Notes: a model not told the origin generated them from the sequence alone. A stretch of DNA of 62,000 nucleotides from Neocallimastix lanati (nom. inval.) (GCA_016946835.1 JACVTC010000140.1:107501-169500); one strand, 5' to 3'; positions 37,701-51,365 are shown, counted from the stretch's first letter. A program made the numbers and translations.

Positions 37701-37930
37701 TAGTAATGGTATTAATAATAATTTATAGTATTGATAGTGAAAATAACAGTATCATTACTAATAATGTAGTGAATAGTTTAATTGGAGAAAATCATGTTAA
37801 TATTAGTAATTTTCTGTATAATGAGTGTGTAAATATATATGTGACATGGTACTGATTATATAACCTCCTTAGTGGAATCTTATATGACTCAGTTTCCTAT
37901 ATATTAATATATTAATGAAAATTCATCACA
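37700..37930 (+). pseudogene. LINE 3'-tail fragment A
   Basis: Short segment homologous to the later tail at 39160-39400. Both have an Asn/Ser-rich coding stretch, then ATGAGTGTG(T/C)AAATATATAT, a GAC(A/G)TGG word and a TTATATAACYTCCTT word. In this copy a stop replaces a Gly codon just after the Thr-Trp pair. It is taken as the 3' end of a separate, mostly lost element copy. Confidence 0.55.
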
Positions 37931-37984
37931 TTGGTATCAAAAGTAAAAGTGCTATAGTTTTATTGAAAAAACTTTATACTTAAT

Positions 37985-39660
37985 CTTCCAAGGCTGGTGT
38001 AAGGGTTGATAGACAATTATCAGAATCATTTATTGTTAAGAAAGAGGTGTTCGTCAAGGTTGTCTCCCCTCTCACCAATTTTGTTTGACTTGTTCATGAA
38101 TGACATTTTTTAATAAATGTGATAAATATGGAATCTCCATTGGTGATAAATGATGTTGTGGAGGTGTATTTGATACCGATGATATTTTATGGTTATTATG
38201 CTCCAACAAGATCTCAACTTATGAAATTGTTAAAATTAGCAAGTAAGTGGGTTAGGAATAATGAAATGTGATAATTGGTATTACTAAATATCCAAAATTT
38301 AGTAGTATGAGGGGAAGATTCAATATTTCTTAATAATATAACCTTCCCCTTTTATCTTTCAAGACAAAAGTTACCTAAAACAAAATTGCTATACCTACTT
38401 AGATGATCCAGTTTTCAAATGATTTAGAATTGAAACCTATCATATAGAGAATGAATCATAAAGTTAAAAAAGCACTTTACTCCATAAAAGGATTTTCTTA
38501 AGAATCTTCATATTCCTATCCCTTATAAACGAATGTTATTTTCAGCTATAGTAATTGGACAAGTTTCGTATAATGTGCACTTCTTCTTGGATCAAACAAA
38601 GAAAGAACGATAAGTTCACAGACACACAGACACTAGTTAATACAAGATTACACTGGATTGAAGGATTTTCTAATGGGAATAACTTTACATCCATTTATTG
38701 TGTATCCATAGAACTTAATCTTCCTCCTCTTTCATCGAAATGTGCGATTTACTCAGTATACTTTAACTGAGACAGAGATATGTCAGGAAAATCAATCAAG
38801 GCTAAAGCTTATAAGAAAAATAAATTTGAATAAAACTAGAAACTATCTAAAACTCAATTTTAAGTATCCCGAATATAGCATTGGTTTCCGATGGGTACTT
38901 CATGCGAGATGTGGATATAAATTCGACGCTTGTGTTGTCAAAGCGGCCAAAATGATTGAAGAAGACTATCCAGAAAGGTGTCCTTGTTGTTATAGAAAAA
39001 ATAGTAATCCTCGATTAGAACATTTGGTTTTCTAAGTGCTATCTTTTCCATGAATTTCCTTTGAAATATTTTAAGGATATTGAAGTTCTTTATGAAAAAT
39101 TTTTTTTTTTTTAATTTCTAAATATTGTCCAATATCAAATAATAATGTAGACTCTGTTATCATAGATATGAATAATGTAAAATCAAGTACTGATTCTGAT
39201 AGTAGTAATGAAAAGTATAACATTAATAATAATAACAAAAGAAATAATAATGTTAACAATAGTAGTTTTAGTGATAGTGAAAATAGTAATATTTATATTA
39301 ATGATAGTAAAAAAATGAGTGTGCAAATATATATATGACGTGGCACGGGTTATATAACTTCCTTCTTGGTGGAAGAGATGCCGACATTATTGATTTAAAT
39401 TATAAAAAGGAATGGGATGTTTTGTTTAATAACCAAATCATTTCTGGTGATTATTCAAAAACGCCATTCTTGGCGTGATCCGCGGCTCTCATTACAGAAA
39501 CTATTTCTAAGGCTAGTACTCAACAAAGATTGTTATGCGTAAACGAACCATGAATGTCAACACTGAAAAATACAGTAAGAAAGGCTAGCAAATAATTTCT
39601 CAAAGTCATTTCTTTGTCTATAAAAACTAAAGGTATGATTAATACTAGTTACAGTTTAAA
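37985..39660 (+). pseudogene. Decayed non-LTR retrotransposon (LINE) reverse-transcriptase region B
   Basis: Noticeably richer in G/C than its surroundings and full of reverse-transcriptase fragments in shifting frames. GVRQGC is followed, one frame over, by PLSPILFDLFMNDIF, then KCDKYGISIGDK, an FDTDDI block at the catalytic YxDD position, and APTRSQLMKLLKLASKWVR (again frame-shifted). Downstream come SNDLELKPI, KKALYSIKGF, a thumb-like IPIPYKRMLFSAIVIGQVSY, TLVNTRLHWIEGFSNGN, and a C-terminal cysteine motif, RCPCCYRKNSNPRLEHLVF, near 38980-39035. Several stops and frameshifts show it is dead. The tail continues through an Asn/Ser-rich stretch (39120-39310) and WHGLYNFLLGGRDADI to about 39600. 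Which LINE clade it belongs to cannot be told from this. Confidence 0.8.
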
Positions 39661-39799
39661 TTATAACTCCTAGGAGACTATTTTTTAAAATAAAAAAAAA
39701 TCACAAAAGTTCTTAATGATGTTATAATGAAGATTCAATAATAATAATAATAATTTGAAATTATGATTACTATCTTTTTTTCCTACAAAAAAAAAAAAT

Positions 39800-40170
39800 A
39801 AAAAAAAAAAATAATATTTCCAGGGTCCTGTTAGTATCCCTATTGAATTTTACAAAGTAGTTGTTGATAATTAATGAATATAAATAAAAATATTTTAATA
39901 TTACTGAGTTTATATTATAGCATTGGTTAAACTTAATAATATGACATAGGAATTCTTTTTTTTTTAAATTACATTTTTGAAAAATTTTTCCTCCATATAT
40001 AATTATATCTTGAATACTATAGGGGGAAATTACTAATAGAGAATTTAATATAGTTTGAATTATAACGATTGTTAAAAATATATCTTTATTTTTATTAAAC
40101 TTAGAAATAAAGTTGATGAGGAACTTATGGTTATTAATAATCCTAATGAAGTTACTACCCAAAGACCATT
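39800..40170 (+). pseudogene. LINE 5'-RT fragment C
   Basis: At about 39821-39870 the frame GPVSIPIEFYKVVVDN matches the PGPDxIPxEFYK signature at the start of LINE reverse transcriptases, with a stop right after. A second coding-looking patch (about 40106-40165, KVDEELMVINNPNEVTTQ) may come from the same element. Because this early RT motif lies downstream of a late-RT fragment on the same strand, it belongs to a different copy. Confidence 0.55.
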
Positions 40171-40527
40171 AGGTAAAAATCTAAATTTAGGTCTTAATTA
40201 CATTTACGAAAATTAATAAACCTACTAAACATATTGCCACAATTTTTTTTTATGTTAAATAAATATAAAAAGAATAATAATAATAATAAAAAAAAACATT
40301 AACTATAATTTAACATTATTTAAAAAAAAAAAAAAATTACTAAAATGATAATCTTGCATTTAAAATTTTTTAATTATATGAAAAATTAATTAAAAAATTT
40401 TTTTTGAAAATATTTAAATAAATTGTATAAATTTATTTGGAATTTTTATTTATATAAAAGTATATAATAGATAAATAATAAAATAAATAAATTATTAATT
40501 AATTAGGTACATAAATAAATAAATAGA

Positions 40528-40567
<40 letters not shown>

Positions 40568-40996
40568 ATAATAAATGAATATACAAAAAAAAATTTTTTT
40601 TTTATTCCAAATTTTACACAATTCAAATTGAATGAATATATCAAATAATTAAAATAATAAAAACTATAATTATAATAATAATACACACTGTCTTTTAATA
40701 TTTAAATATCTTTTATTTTTACTATTTTTTTTTCTATTGAATGGAAATAATTCATTTAAAAAACTAGTGTTATAATATTGAATATAATATTTAATTTATA
40801 TATTTATTGTTTAACTAAAGAAAAAAATTTTTTAAGTTATATTATTATCATATTTATTCTTTTAAATAATAATATTTTAAAAAATATTATTTTTAATTGT
40901 TTAAAAAATATATATATATATATTCTATTATTAAATAAATTATATTTATTAAATGATTTTTTTTTTTTTTTAATAATATTCATCCTATTAGTGAGT
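40171..40996. other. Spacer downstream of Trm9
   Basis: A/T-only sequence with an (AAAT)n array at about 40508-40565. No gene. It should contain the Trm9 3' end. Confidence 0.6.
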
Positions 40997-41183
40997 TTAT
41001 ATTCTTTCGGCAATAACATACCAGTTATCTCTATCATAACCAGTTTCAACAACTTTTCCTATTTCAATTTGATTAACTAAATCATCAAGTTCACCTTTTT
41101 TAAATAAATGATAATATCTAAATATATTATACATATATATAACAATGAAAAGATTAATAAAAATAATTTATATTAATGAAATT

Positions 41184-41219
<36 letters not shown>

Positions 41220-42535
41220 TTTAAATTATTATTATTATTATTATATTAATTAACAAATATTCAAGACTATACCTTTCATATTTAACTAAATGTTCTGATT
41301 TTTCTGATTCAGTATAATCCTTTTTGTTCAAATTTTTATTATTTAAATATTTCTTTTTTGGAATATGCCATGGAATTAAAACATCTTGTTCATCATATTT
41401 TTTCTATACGTTTTGATACATATACATATATAATCATATCATATTAAAATATGAAATATACATTAATATTTAATAATATATATTAGTATTATTATGAAAA
41501 ATGTATATTACCCTTTCTTGTTCGAATGCCCAAACGAATATTAATACTTTGCTGCCTTTTTTTAATACTCTCAATATTTCCTATTGGCAGATATTCATAT
41601 TAATACAAAAAAAAAATTTAGTAAAAAAAAAATTTTTTTTATTTTTTGTATTTAGATTAAGATTATTAGATAGAGTACTTCAATAGCATCACGTCTACGT
41701 TCTGGTGTTGTGAAATGATGTATAACAGCAATTGAGATTGCGAAATCCTTTGAGTTTTATTATTTTATATTTGATTAAAAAAAAAAAAAGAAAAAAAATT
41801 AAGGAATAAAAAAATATAAATATAAATTTTAAATTTTATATTTCTTTTAATTTGAAGAAATAACGAAAAGGATACAAAAGCATTGGAACGGTATGGTAAT
41901 GATAAATTATCAGCTACTAAACTTTCATAACCTCTTTCTCTACAAATTTTAATTAAATTTGAACATCTTTATGTATATTTAAAATGAATTTTAAGGACGA
42001 AGTATATTGATAATATTTTTTAAATCATAAAATTTTAAAAAATATGTGATATATTTTTATTTTAACAGTAATTAAAAAAATTTAAAATTAATATATGCCA
42101 GTTTTATTTTTTTAATAATTCAAATTTTAGATTTTATATAACATTGGATTATTTTAAAGTTTATTGTTATATAAAATATTTAAAGTTTTTTAAAGGAATT
42201 TAGAAATATGATATTATAATTAATAAAAATTTGATTAATTTATATTCTATAAATTTTTATTATTATTAAATAATAATTAATTTCAATATTATTTTTAAAA
42301 TTGAAATTTCAAAATTATATTACCTATCTGAACCTATAATATAAACATTTTTATTTATTCCTAAATATTTACCATTTCCACAACCAACATCAACACCAAT
42401 TAAACCTGGCTTAAGTTCAGTTAAAAATTTATCAACTACAGGCCATGGCTATATTTATTATTATATATATTATTATAGTTATTAAATTGTATTACTATAT
42501 TATTTTAATTATTGTATTAATTTTAAAATTTATGA

Positions 42536-42567
<32 letters not shown>

Positions 42568-42797
42568 GAAAAAGTAAAATTGAATTTAATTCTAATTATG
42601 AAAAAATTAAGAATTCTTATCAAAATAAAAATAAAAAAGAAAAAAAAAAAATTAAGAATTCTTATAAAAATTAAAAGAAAAAAAAATAAATTAAAAAATT
42701 AAATAAAATAAAATAAAATAAAAATAATAACAAAAATAAAAATAAGAAAAATGAAATAAAAATAAAATAAAATAAAATAAAATATAATAAAATAAAG

Positions 42798-42832
<35 letters not shown>

Positions 42833-43065
42833 TTATTAATTATTACTTTATATCTTGTATCACTGAAATGTGGTGCTATGGCTTCATATACATCATGAAC
42901 ATAATGTTCTTCTTTCTTCTCTTCTTCGGAAGTTAATTTTTCTTTTGTTTCTTTATTTTCTTCTGTATTTTCTTTTTCCATTACATCAATTTTCTTTTTT
43001 GCATTTTCTTTTATTTCTATTTCATCAATTTCTGATGATTTTCTTTTAACATTTGATTTTTCCAT
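40997..43065 (-). CDS. Trm9-type tRNA wobble-uridine methyltransferase, 274 aa
   Basis: Trm9, acting with Trm112, methylates carboxymethyl groups on wobble U34 of tRNAs (making mcm5U/mcm5s2U), which affects decoding of AGA and GAA codons. Seven exons join in phase: 43065-42847, 42448-42324, 41966-41876, 41747-41679, 41580-41512, 41403-41273 and 41117-40997. An N-terminal Lys/Glu-rich extension of about 50 residues precedes [22 protein letters not shown], the Trm9 signature. The SAM-binding motif I is [13 protein letters not shown], followed by [23 protein letters not shown] and the family-specific [32 protein letters not shown] and, at the C-terminus, [20 protein letters not shown] complete the fold. 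This is a free-standing Trm9, without the AlkB and RRM domains of animal ALKBH8. Confidence 0.93.
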
Positions 43066-43990
43066 TTTAATTTTTATAAATTTTTCTATAAAATAAAATT
43101 AAAATCAAAATTCGAATAAATATATTTATTAATGGTTTTTAGCCAATAAAATTTTCAAATTTTTTTTAACAAAAAATTTTTTTAAATAACTATTATTACT
43201 AAAATATTGTAAATGCTTATTATATATTTAAAAAATTGTAAATTAAACATTTATATAAATATTACAGAATTTCACCTTAATAATAATAGAATTAATCCTA
43301 TAATATTTAAGTTTTAAATTTTTAAACATTATTTCATAATTTAACTTTTTTTATTCATTTGTACTTTTATAATAATAAAAATCTTAATAATAATATTATG
43401 AAAGCTATTCAATAAAGAATAAAGATTTTTGAATTTTACTTTTTTCCATTTTTTAAAAAAAAAACAACTAAGTTTTACAATATAGAATTAAAATAAAATT
43501 CTAATATAAGACTGTAAAAAATAATTAACTTTTTCTTTTTCTTTTGTGAGGAAAATATATCATAATATAATATATGAATAACAATATTTATAACAAAGGA
43601 AATTATTTTTTTTTAAAAAAAAATGGTAAAAATATAACATTATTATGTTGAACATAGATAAAAATAATAATTTATTCAAATAATCAATTAAATTTAAATT
43701 ATAAAGCATATAAATGAATGAATGAAATAAAATTTGTATTGTATGCATAAATAAAACTAATTATATTATTTTAAATTTAAAATTTTAAAAAAAAAGAATA
43801 TTCTTTTAAAATTATATCAAATAGATAGACTGATTGATCCTATATTATTAATAATCATCATCCCTTTAGCATGATACTATTCTGTGCTTAGTACCTGATT
43901 CCAAATAATTGACTTCCTATAAAATTAGTACTGTTAATACTTTTATTTATTTAATTATTACGTTATATTCATTGTAGTATTAATCTATGT

Positions 43991-44036
<46 letters not shown>

Positions 44037-44330
44037 AAAAAGCTTTATAAAACTACATATTATCAGTTTTTAATTTTATATAATTTAAAAAAAAATTTTT
44101 ATATGTAAATATATATTAATGTTTAAATTTCATGACATAAAATTATGAATTATATATATGTATATAATAGTTAAAATATGTTATTTTACATATAATAACT
44201 TATATCATTAATACTTTTTGTTTTCATTACTTATTATTTATTATTTAATTATTATCTTTTTTTTATTTATTACTTATTTATTATTTTTTTATTATTTATT
44301 ATTTATTACTTTTTATTTATTATTTAATTG

Positions 44331-44653
44331 TTTATTATTTATTATTTATTATTTATTATTTATTATTTATTATTTATTATTTATTATTTATTATTTATTA
44401 TTTATTATTTATTATTTATTATTTATTATTTATTATTTATTATTTATTATTTATTATTTATTATTTATTATTTATTATTTATTATTTATTATTTATTATT
44501 TATTATTTATTATTTATTATTTATTATTTATTATTTATTATTTATTATTTATTATTTATTATTTATTATTTATTATTTATTATTTATTATTTATTATTTA
44601 TTATTTATTATTTATTATTTATTATTTATTATTTATTATTTATTATTTATTAT
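44331..44653. repeat. Perfect 7-bp satellite (TATTATT)n, about 46 copies
   Basis: A period-7 array of about 323 bp with essentially no mismatches, bordered on the left (44218-44330) by degenerate versions of the same unit. Because 7 is not a multiple of 3, every frame through it reads the same seven-residue cycle (LLFIIYY), which creates false open frames. Confidence 0.95.
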
Positions 44654-46351
44654 TACTTTTTTAAAAAATAACATCAAAAATTTTTAAAATCAAAAATTTA
44701 TGGCGTAGTTTTGTTACACGAATGAAAAATAATAAATTGAAAGATATTAAAAATCTAATATGAAATAAAGTTTTTAAAATTAATACCAAAAAAAAATATA
44801 TATATATATATAAGTTTTTTTTTTAATAAAAATTAGTAATATATAATTTAAAATTTTTATAATAAAGAAGCTTTTTCATATGTATTTATTTATATATTAT
44901 TATATTTATTTATTAATACAATTATTTATTTTAATTATTTATTTTAATAGCTATTATAATAGTTATTTATTCACTTTTATGATTCTTGTTACAGCTGACG
45001 AATTTTTAAAACGAATTAGCCAACAATATTCTTTTATCATCAATTAAATGCATTTACTTTTTTTTTATTTTTTTTATACATATTTTTTTGTTATATTACA
45101 AAGATAATTTGATATACCAAAGATCAAAGATAAAATATTATTATTTTTAACAAATCACTTGTCCTTGTTCAAAATCTAATTATGAATTATATTTCTTATT
45201 TAAATATATATATAAATATAACATTTTTATAATAGAGGATGTTATTAAATATAATAATAATAATAATAATAATAATTTTGAGATAAATTTCGATAAAATA
45301 TACCAATTTATTAATATTGAAATATTTTTTTATTATAATTAATAATCAATAAAAATAATTAAAAGTAGATATTATTTTGAGATATTATTCCTAATATTAT
45401 AAATACATTTATTAAATGGCAGTATTATCTATTAGTTGCTAATTGTAACAATGACTTTTAACTTATAATAAATAATATTTAAATAATGGATAATAATACA
45501 TAATAATAAAATTCAATATTAATTCATTAGATTATTTAATATTTAATATTTAATATTTATTAGTATTTACTTTAATTAGAATATAATTTTACTATTAAAT
45601 ACAGCAAAAGATAAAATTTCATTTTATTAATATTATTTTTTTTCTAAAAAAGAAAAAAAAATAAAAAAATAACAAAAAAAAAAGAAAGAAAGTAATAATT
45701 CATTTTTTATAATTCTTTTCATTTCTGAATTAAAATTAAATAAGCCTTTCAACTTCTTATCATCTTTATATATTCATTTTATTGTTTTTCTATTTAAATA
45801 TTAATCAAATAGATTAATTAAGATTAAATATAAGAATTAATAAAATTTTATTAAAAAAAATTTTTTTATATTCATTATATATTAATAGAACAAAAAGGAA
45901 TAAATTAATTTATGCTATATATTTACAATAATAATAAATTAAATTGAATTACTAATATAATTTAATTTAAATCCTTTTTTTTTTGGCTATAATTATTTTA
46001 TTGTTTTTTATATTTCAGATTAAACATTGTATAATATATTATAATATATTAAATTATAATTTTAAATTTTTTTTGTATAACCTTTTTTTTTTATATTAAA
46101 TAAAAAATTTAAATAATTGTAATTCTTTTATTTAATTATTATATTATTTTATTACCAAATTATTTATTATTGATAATATTTTATTATTATTGTGTAATAA
46201 TTTATAAATATTATATAAATTTTCATATACAATATATTATTTATATTTTCACTTATTTATTGATTTATTTATTTTTTTCTTGTAAAATTTTTAAATTTTA
46301 AAAAAATTTTAAATAATATTGTTATTAAATATTAAAATTTTCAGTTTAATA

Positions 46352-46359
46352 TTTAATAA

Positions 46360-46419
<60 letters not shown>

Positions 46420-46544
46420 AAATAAATAAATAATAAATAAATAAATAAATAATAAATAAATAAATAAATAAATAATAAATAAATAAATAGATAATAAATA
46501 AATAAATAAATAAATAAATAGATAAATAAATAAATAAATAAATA
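46352..46544. repeat. (AAAT)n array with AAT interruptions
   Basis: About 190 bp of AAAT units broken at intervals by single AAT units and two AGAT variants. It lies in the spacer upstream of the MATH-BTB gene. Confidence 0.9.
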
Positions 46545-47934
46545 ATTATCATAGTTTTATAAATAATAAATTATAACAATAACAAGTTATATATACGAAT
46601 AAGATTATATATATGATTCTTATCTATTTATTTTCTTTATTTATATTAAAATTTTACATATTTCATTTTTATTATTATAATAAATTTTTTTATTTTATTT
46701 TATTTTTTAATAAAAATCTTTATTTTATTTTATCTTCTTTATCTACTTTTCAAAGATATATTTGAAATTAAAATAAAATAAAATAAAAATAAAAATAAAA
46801 AAAAAAAAATAAATAATAATTAAATTAAATATAATTTAATAGTTTAATTTTCATATAAATATATAGACAAAAGAGAGAGAATACCTTTTTTTTTTTTTTT
46901 TTTTTTTTTTACAATAAAAATTAAAAAATAAAAATAAAAATTAAAAGCAAATAGAAGATTACAATTAAAAATAATTTTTTTTTTTCTTTTTTTTAAAATT
47001 CTTTTTGATTTTAAAATTTTATTCTTTTCATTTGTTTTTTTTTTTTTTTTTCTTTTTTTTTCTTTTTTATTTTTATTTTATTTTTATTTTTTTTTTTTTT
47101 GATATATATTAACAAATTAAAACCATATTATTTTTAAAGAAATAAAAATAAATAGACTGTTTTAATTTGTAAAAAAAAAAATAAAATAAAATAAAATAAA
47201 AATAAAAATAAAAAACAAATAAAAAAAGAAAAAAGAAAAAAGAAAAAATAATCAAATAAATAATTATTAAATCACAAATTAAATTTAATAATTGTAAAAG
47301 AGGAGACTTTACTCATTGCAATTTAATAGAGGAAACTATTAAAACCAATAATCCCATTTATATAATAATTTTTAATATATCATAATAATAAAATTATATT
47401 AAAAGGAAAAAAAAAAATTATTCAATTTGTATAAAAATTCACAGTATTTGAAAAAGTCATAAATATTTTAATTAATACGAAACGGAGCAAAGAACAAAAA
47501 AATAAAAAACAAAAAACAAAAAACAAAAAAAAAAAAATAGAATTAATATAAAATAATATTATAATATATTTGTTTAAACTAATTCTTAATTATTTTTTTA
47601 TAAAGATAAAGATTAAAAAAATTCACAAAATATTTCCAGCAACAAAGTAAATAATCTTTTAATATTTTGGTGTTGAACTATTCATATAATACAAAAATAA
47701 AATAAAATTAAATATTGATTCTTTTTATAAATTTAAACAATATTTTAAAAATCTATATAAAAATTAAAAATTCATAAAAATTAGCAATATTATACAATAA
47801 AATAAATTAAACATTTATAGGTATTTATTATAATATCAAAATTATTTTATTATTAATTAATTGAATATTCCAAGTATATTAATTATTAGTTTATTATTTA
47901 TTTATAAAATTTTTTGAAAATAAGAAATTAACCA

Positions 47935-48831
47935 ATGGATAATTTAAAAATTGTTGGATTTTTATGGTGCATAAGTAATTATTCAAAACTTCCAGATACC
48001 GAAATTTTTAGTCAATGTTTTTGGAGTAGTGGACAAAGTTGGAGACTTAGTATATATCCAAAGGGAATTAGAGATAAAAGTGATGATTATTTATCAGTTT
48101 TTTTAGAAGCAGTACCATCAACTAATTTTAAGGAGTCCGTTTGGAAAACAGATACTTTTTCAGCGACATTTTTTTTAAGAACTGAACCTGATGCACCAGT
48201 AGATATTGTTCGTCGTGCAAGTAAATCAGCACAGGAATTTACATCAAATAATCCTTCATGGGGTTTCTTACGTTTTTGTGAATTAGAAAGATTGTATTCA
48301 TTAATGAAGAATGACCAATTAGTTGTAGGAATTACTATTCGTTCTATACCATCTAATAATAATAATAATAATAATATTACATCAATACCCAAGGAATTAT
48401 CTTTATCCAATCAAAGATACAGTACTTCAATTTATTCAAGTTTACGTGGAAGCAATAATTCTAATGATAAAATTAATTTACGTCATTCTTCTTCGTCATC
48501 ATCAATTTCAAATGTTTCATCTTCTGCATCATCATCTACAACTGCTATAGCAAATGCACAACCAAAATCTAAAATGAATGGTGATATGGATTTTGATAAA
48601 TATCTTTGTAGTCCACCATCGTCACCAACACTTTCAAGTAAACCAAAATTCGATAACAATAATCTTTTCGATGCAAATCCAATGGTAAATATCGATTTAT
48701 GTAATTAAATAGTATTTTAAAATTTAATTAATTAATTAATTAATTATATAATATTTTCATAATAAAATATATATTTATATTTTTTTTATGATTGAATGAC
48801 TAATAAATTTCTTTATTTATGTTATTTATAT

Positions 48832-48927
<96 letters not shown>

Positions 48928-49779
48928 TATCTAAAAAAAAAGAATAAATATCGTCATTCAACAATAGAATTACCACCAGCATTTGAAAAAGAAGTATATC
49001 TTATTCAAGTAGAAAATGAAGTTAAAATATTTTGTCCTCATCTTGATCGTATGTTTAGAGTTGTTAAAGAATTTGAATCCGAATTTAATAATGATAAAAC
49101 AGCTGATGTACAATTAATTATAGAAGGAAAATGTATTTATGCTCATAAAATTATTTTAAGTGCAAGAAGTAATTATTTTAAAGCTATGTTTAATTCTGGA
49201 ATGTGTGAATCAGGTAATATATATACATAAGTATAATAATTTTGAGAATTTAGATATTATTATTTTTATTATTATTATAGTAGTTATAAATATATTTATT
49301 TATATTAGTATAATATTATTATATTTTACATTATAATTCATTTAAATTATTAATAATATTATTAATATAAATATATATTATATTTAATAGAATCTTCAAA
49401 AATAACAATTACTGATTTCAGATATTCAACAATAGAATCATTAATAAAATTTTTATATTCTGTAAAGACTGAAATTAATGATGATTTAAATGATCTTATT
49501 GATTTATATCGTGCTGCTGATAAATATCAGTTAGAATCATTAATGAATTATATTCACCAATCAATATGTTCAAGAATAACTTGTCAAAATGCTTGCTCAA
49601 TTTTAAGTGAGATTTATTGTTTCCCACATTTAGAGAAATCATGTTTAGAATTTATTGCACAACATTTAAGTTCAATATATTCAACTCCAGATTTTCGTAA
49701 CTTACTTTCTGGTGGTTACGAAGAATCTTTAACCACTTTATTTGGAATGCTTGCAATTGGTTCAAATTTTAATTCATAA
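47935..49779 (+). CDS. MATH-BTB domain protein, 469 aa, likely cullin-3 substrate adaptor
   Basis: MATH-BTB (SPOP-like) proteins bind a substrate through MATH and cullin-3 through BTB, directing ubiquitination. Exons 47935-48684, 48943-49213 and 49391-49779 join in phase. The MATH domain (about residues 5-140) shows GFLWCISNYSKL, SGQSWRLSIYPKGIRD, DDYLSVFLEA and GFLRFCELERL. A linker of about 110 residues is rich in Asn and Ser. BTB follows with TADVQLIIEGKCIYAHKIIL and SARSNYFKAMFNSGMCES, then the second BTB half ITDFRYSTIESLIKFLYS and YRAADKYQLESLMNYI. A BACK-like helical tail ends MLAIGSNFNS. Intron 1 contains a long (AAT)n array, so the second exon begins just after a repeat. An alternative start upstream of exon 2 in that repeat is not credible. 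Confidence 0.93.
48836..48925. repeat. (AAT)n microsatellite in MATH-BTB intron 1
   Basis: About 29 AAT units ending about 20 nt before the intron's 3' splice site. Confidence 0.92.
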
Positions 49780-49938
49780 AATTAATTATAATAGGAAATA
49801 ATATATATATATATATATATTTTATAATCATTATGGACCAATATCTATTTATATCTATTTTTTTTGAAACTAATCCACATATATAAATAAAATATTTAAT
49901 CTTGTAAAACTCATTTAAGCACATAAAAGTAAATAAAA

Positions 49939-49979
<41 letters not shown>

Positions 49980-50834
49980 TAAATTATATAAATATAAGTT
50001 TCAATATATTTTAGTTAGTTCAAAATATTATTGTTAGCCTAATATACTCGTAATTTATGTTAAAAAAATATTATTTAATAATAATATTATGTTGTAATTG
50101 AGGTGAAAAATAATAATACTTATTGATTTACAATATATATGTAATAGTAAGTGTTAATTTTATTTAGTAAAATGATAGGTGAAATAAATATGGTGAAATA
50201 TTTTATTTATTTATTTATTTATTTATTTTATTTTGTTTTATTGTTTTATTTTTATTGTTAATTTTTTTTTTTTTTTTTTTTAATTTCAAGAAAAGCAGAA
50301 GTATTTTAAAAAGATAAGAAGTATATTAACACGGTGTTCAAATTAATATAGTACGGAATGAGAAATGAATGAATAGATTTTTCTTAATGTAAAAGTAGTA
50401 AGATAAATAAATAAGCACATAATAAAATATAAATATCATTTCTGATTTTAAGTGTCATATTTAACAGTTCTTATTATATATCTCTTATCAACAATAAATA
50501 AAAAGATGAAATTCATAGAGAAATAAGACTTTAATAATTTTTTTTAAGGAATTAATTTACTATATAATAATTTAGAATATTATAAATTATTATTTATTGG
50601 AAAACTACTTTTAAAAATTTTATAGTTATTATTATAATTATTATTATTATAATTTAATATTTGACATTTGTATATATCTATATATATTGATATATAATGT
50701 TAGTATAACCTAGATCCGTAATATTCAATATATATGGATCTCCACAATCACATATAATATTAGTATTTTTTAAAATTTGGAAAATTTTTTATTTATTTTT
50801 TTTTTATTCATTAAATCATAGAAATTATCGAATT

Positions 50835-50877
<43 letters not shown>

Positions 50878-51365
50878 AAATAATTAATTATCTTAATTGA
50901 ATATTATCCAATCATCTTTATTGATTTATTATTATTTTTTTTTTTTTTTTAAATTTTTTATATATAAGAAAAAATTATTTTTTAAAATTTAAAAATAAAA
51001 TTTTAAAAAAAAATAAAAAAAAAAAATATCATAATAAAGTAAATATATAATTATTTAAAAGTATATAATATATTTAAAAAATTAAAAGAAAATAGAAATA
51101 ATAAAAATGAAAAATAAAAAAAAATAAAAAAAAAATAAAAAAAAAAAAAAAAATTAAAAAGGAAATAAAATAAAAATTAGTATTTTTATTTATTTGAAAT
51201 TTTTGTAGTTAAATATTATTATTGTTATTTAAAGTGAAATACTGGATAAAAAGTTATGAAAAAATAATGAAATATTAATACTAATTATTTTTATTTGTTT
51301 ATTAATATAAATAAACTTCTATATTTTATTTCATTTATAATTTATTTCCAAAAAAAAAAAAAAGA
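49780..51365. other. Spacer upstream of deoxyhypusine synthase
   Basis: Contains an A run (49942-49973), (TTTA)n near 50203-50230, an (AT)n of about 15 units near 50848-50874, and A-rich sequence at 51100-51160. The two genes on either side are in the same direction. No gene or RNA seen. A short A run (51351-51363) abuts the next start codon. Confidence 0.6.

Larger units (their letters stand above)
43066..47934. other. Gene-free 4.9-kb divergent spacer
   Basis: Between the divergent Trm9 and MATH-BTB genes. It contains a T run (about 43998-44028), the large 7-bp satellite (44331-44653) and an (AAAT)n array (46352-46544). A/T homopolymers follow at 46790-47110. A small less A/T-biased patch at 43835-43930 has no tRNA fold or coding frame I can identify. 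The segment 47285-47500 may be 5' leader of the MATH-BTB gene. Confidence 0.6.

Noticed and set aside
39770-40162. Minus-strand frame of 130 codons
   Set aside because: It overlaps a + strand LINE reverse-transcriptase fragment and has no recognisable motif; a chance open frame.
43835-43930. Possible tRNA gene
   Set aside because: No acceptor-stem pairing, no T-loop GTTCGA-type box and no anticodon arm on either strand could be found by eye.
44331-44653. CRISPR-like array
   Set aside because: The unit is a 7-bp direct repeat without spacers, in a eukaryotic genome.
44218-44687. Two overlapping + strand frames with LLFIIYY repeats
   Set aside because: They are translations of the 7-bp satellite, which has no stop in some frames; no other coding signal.
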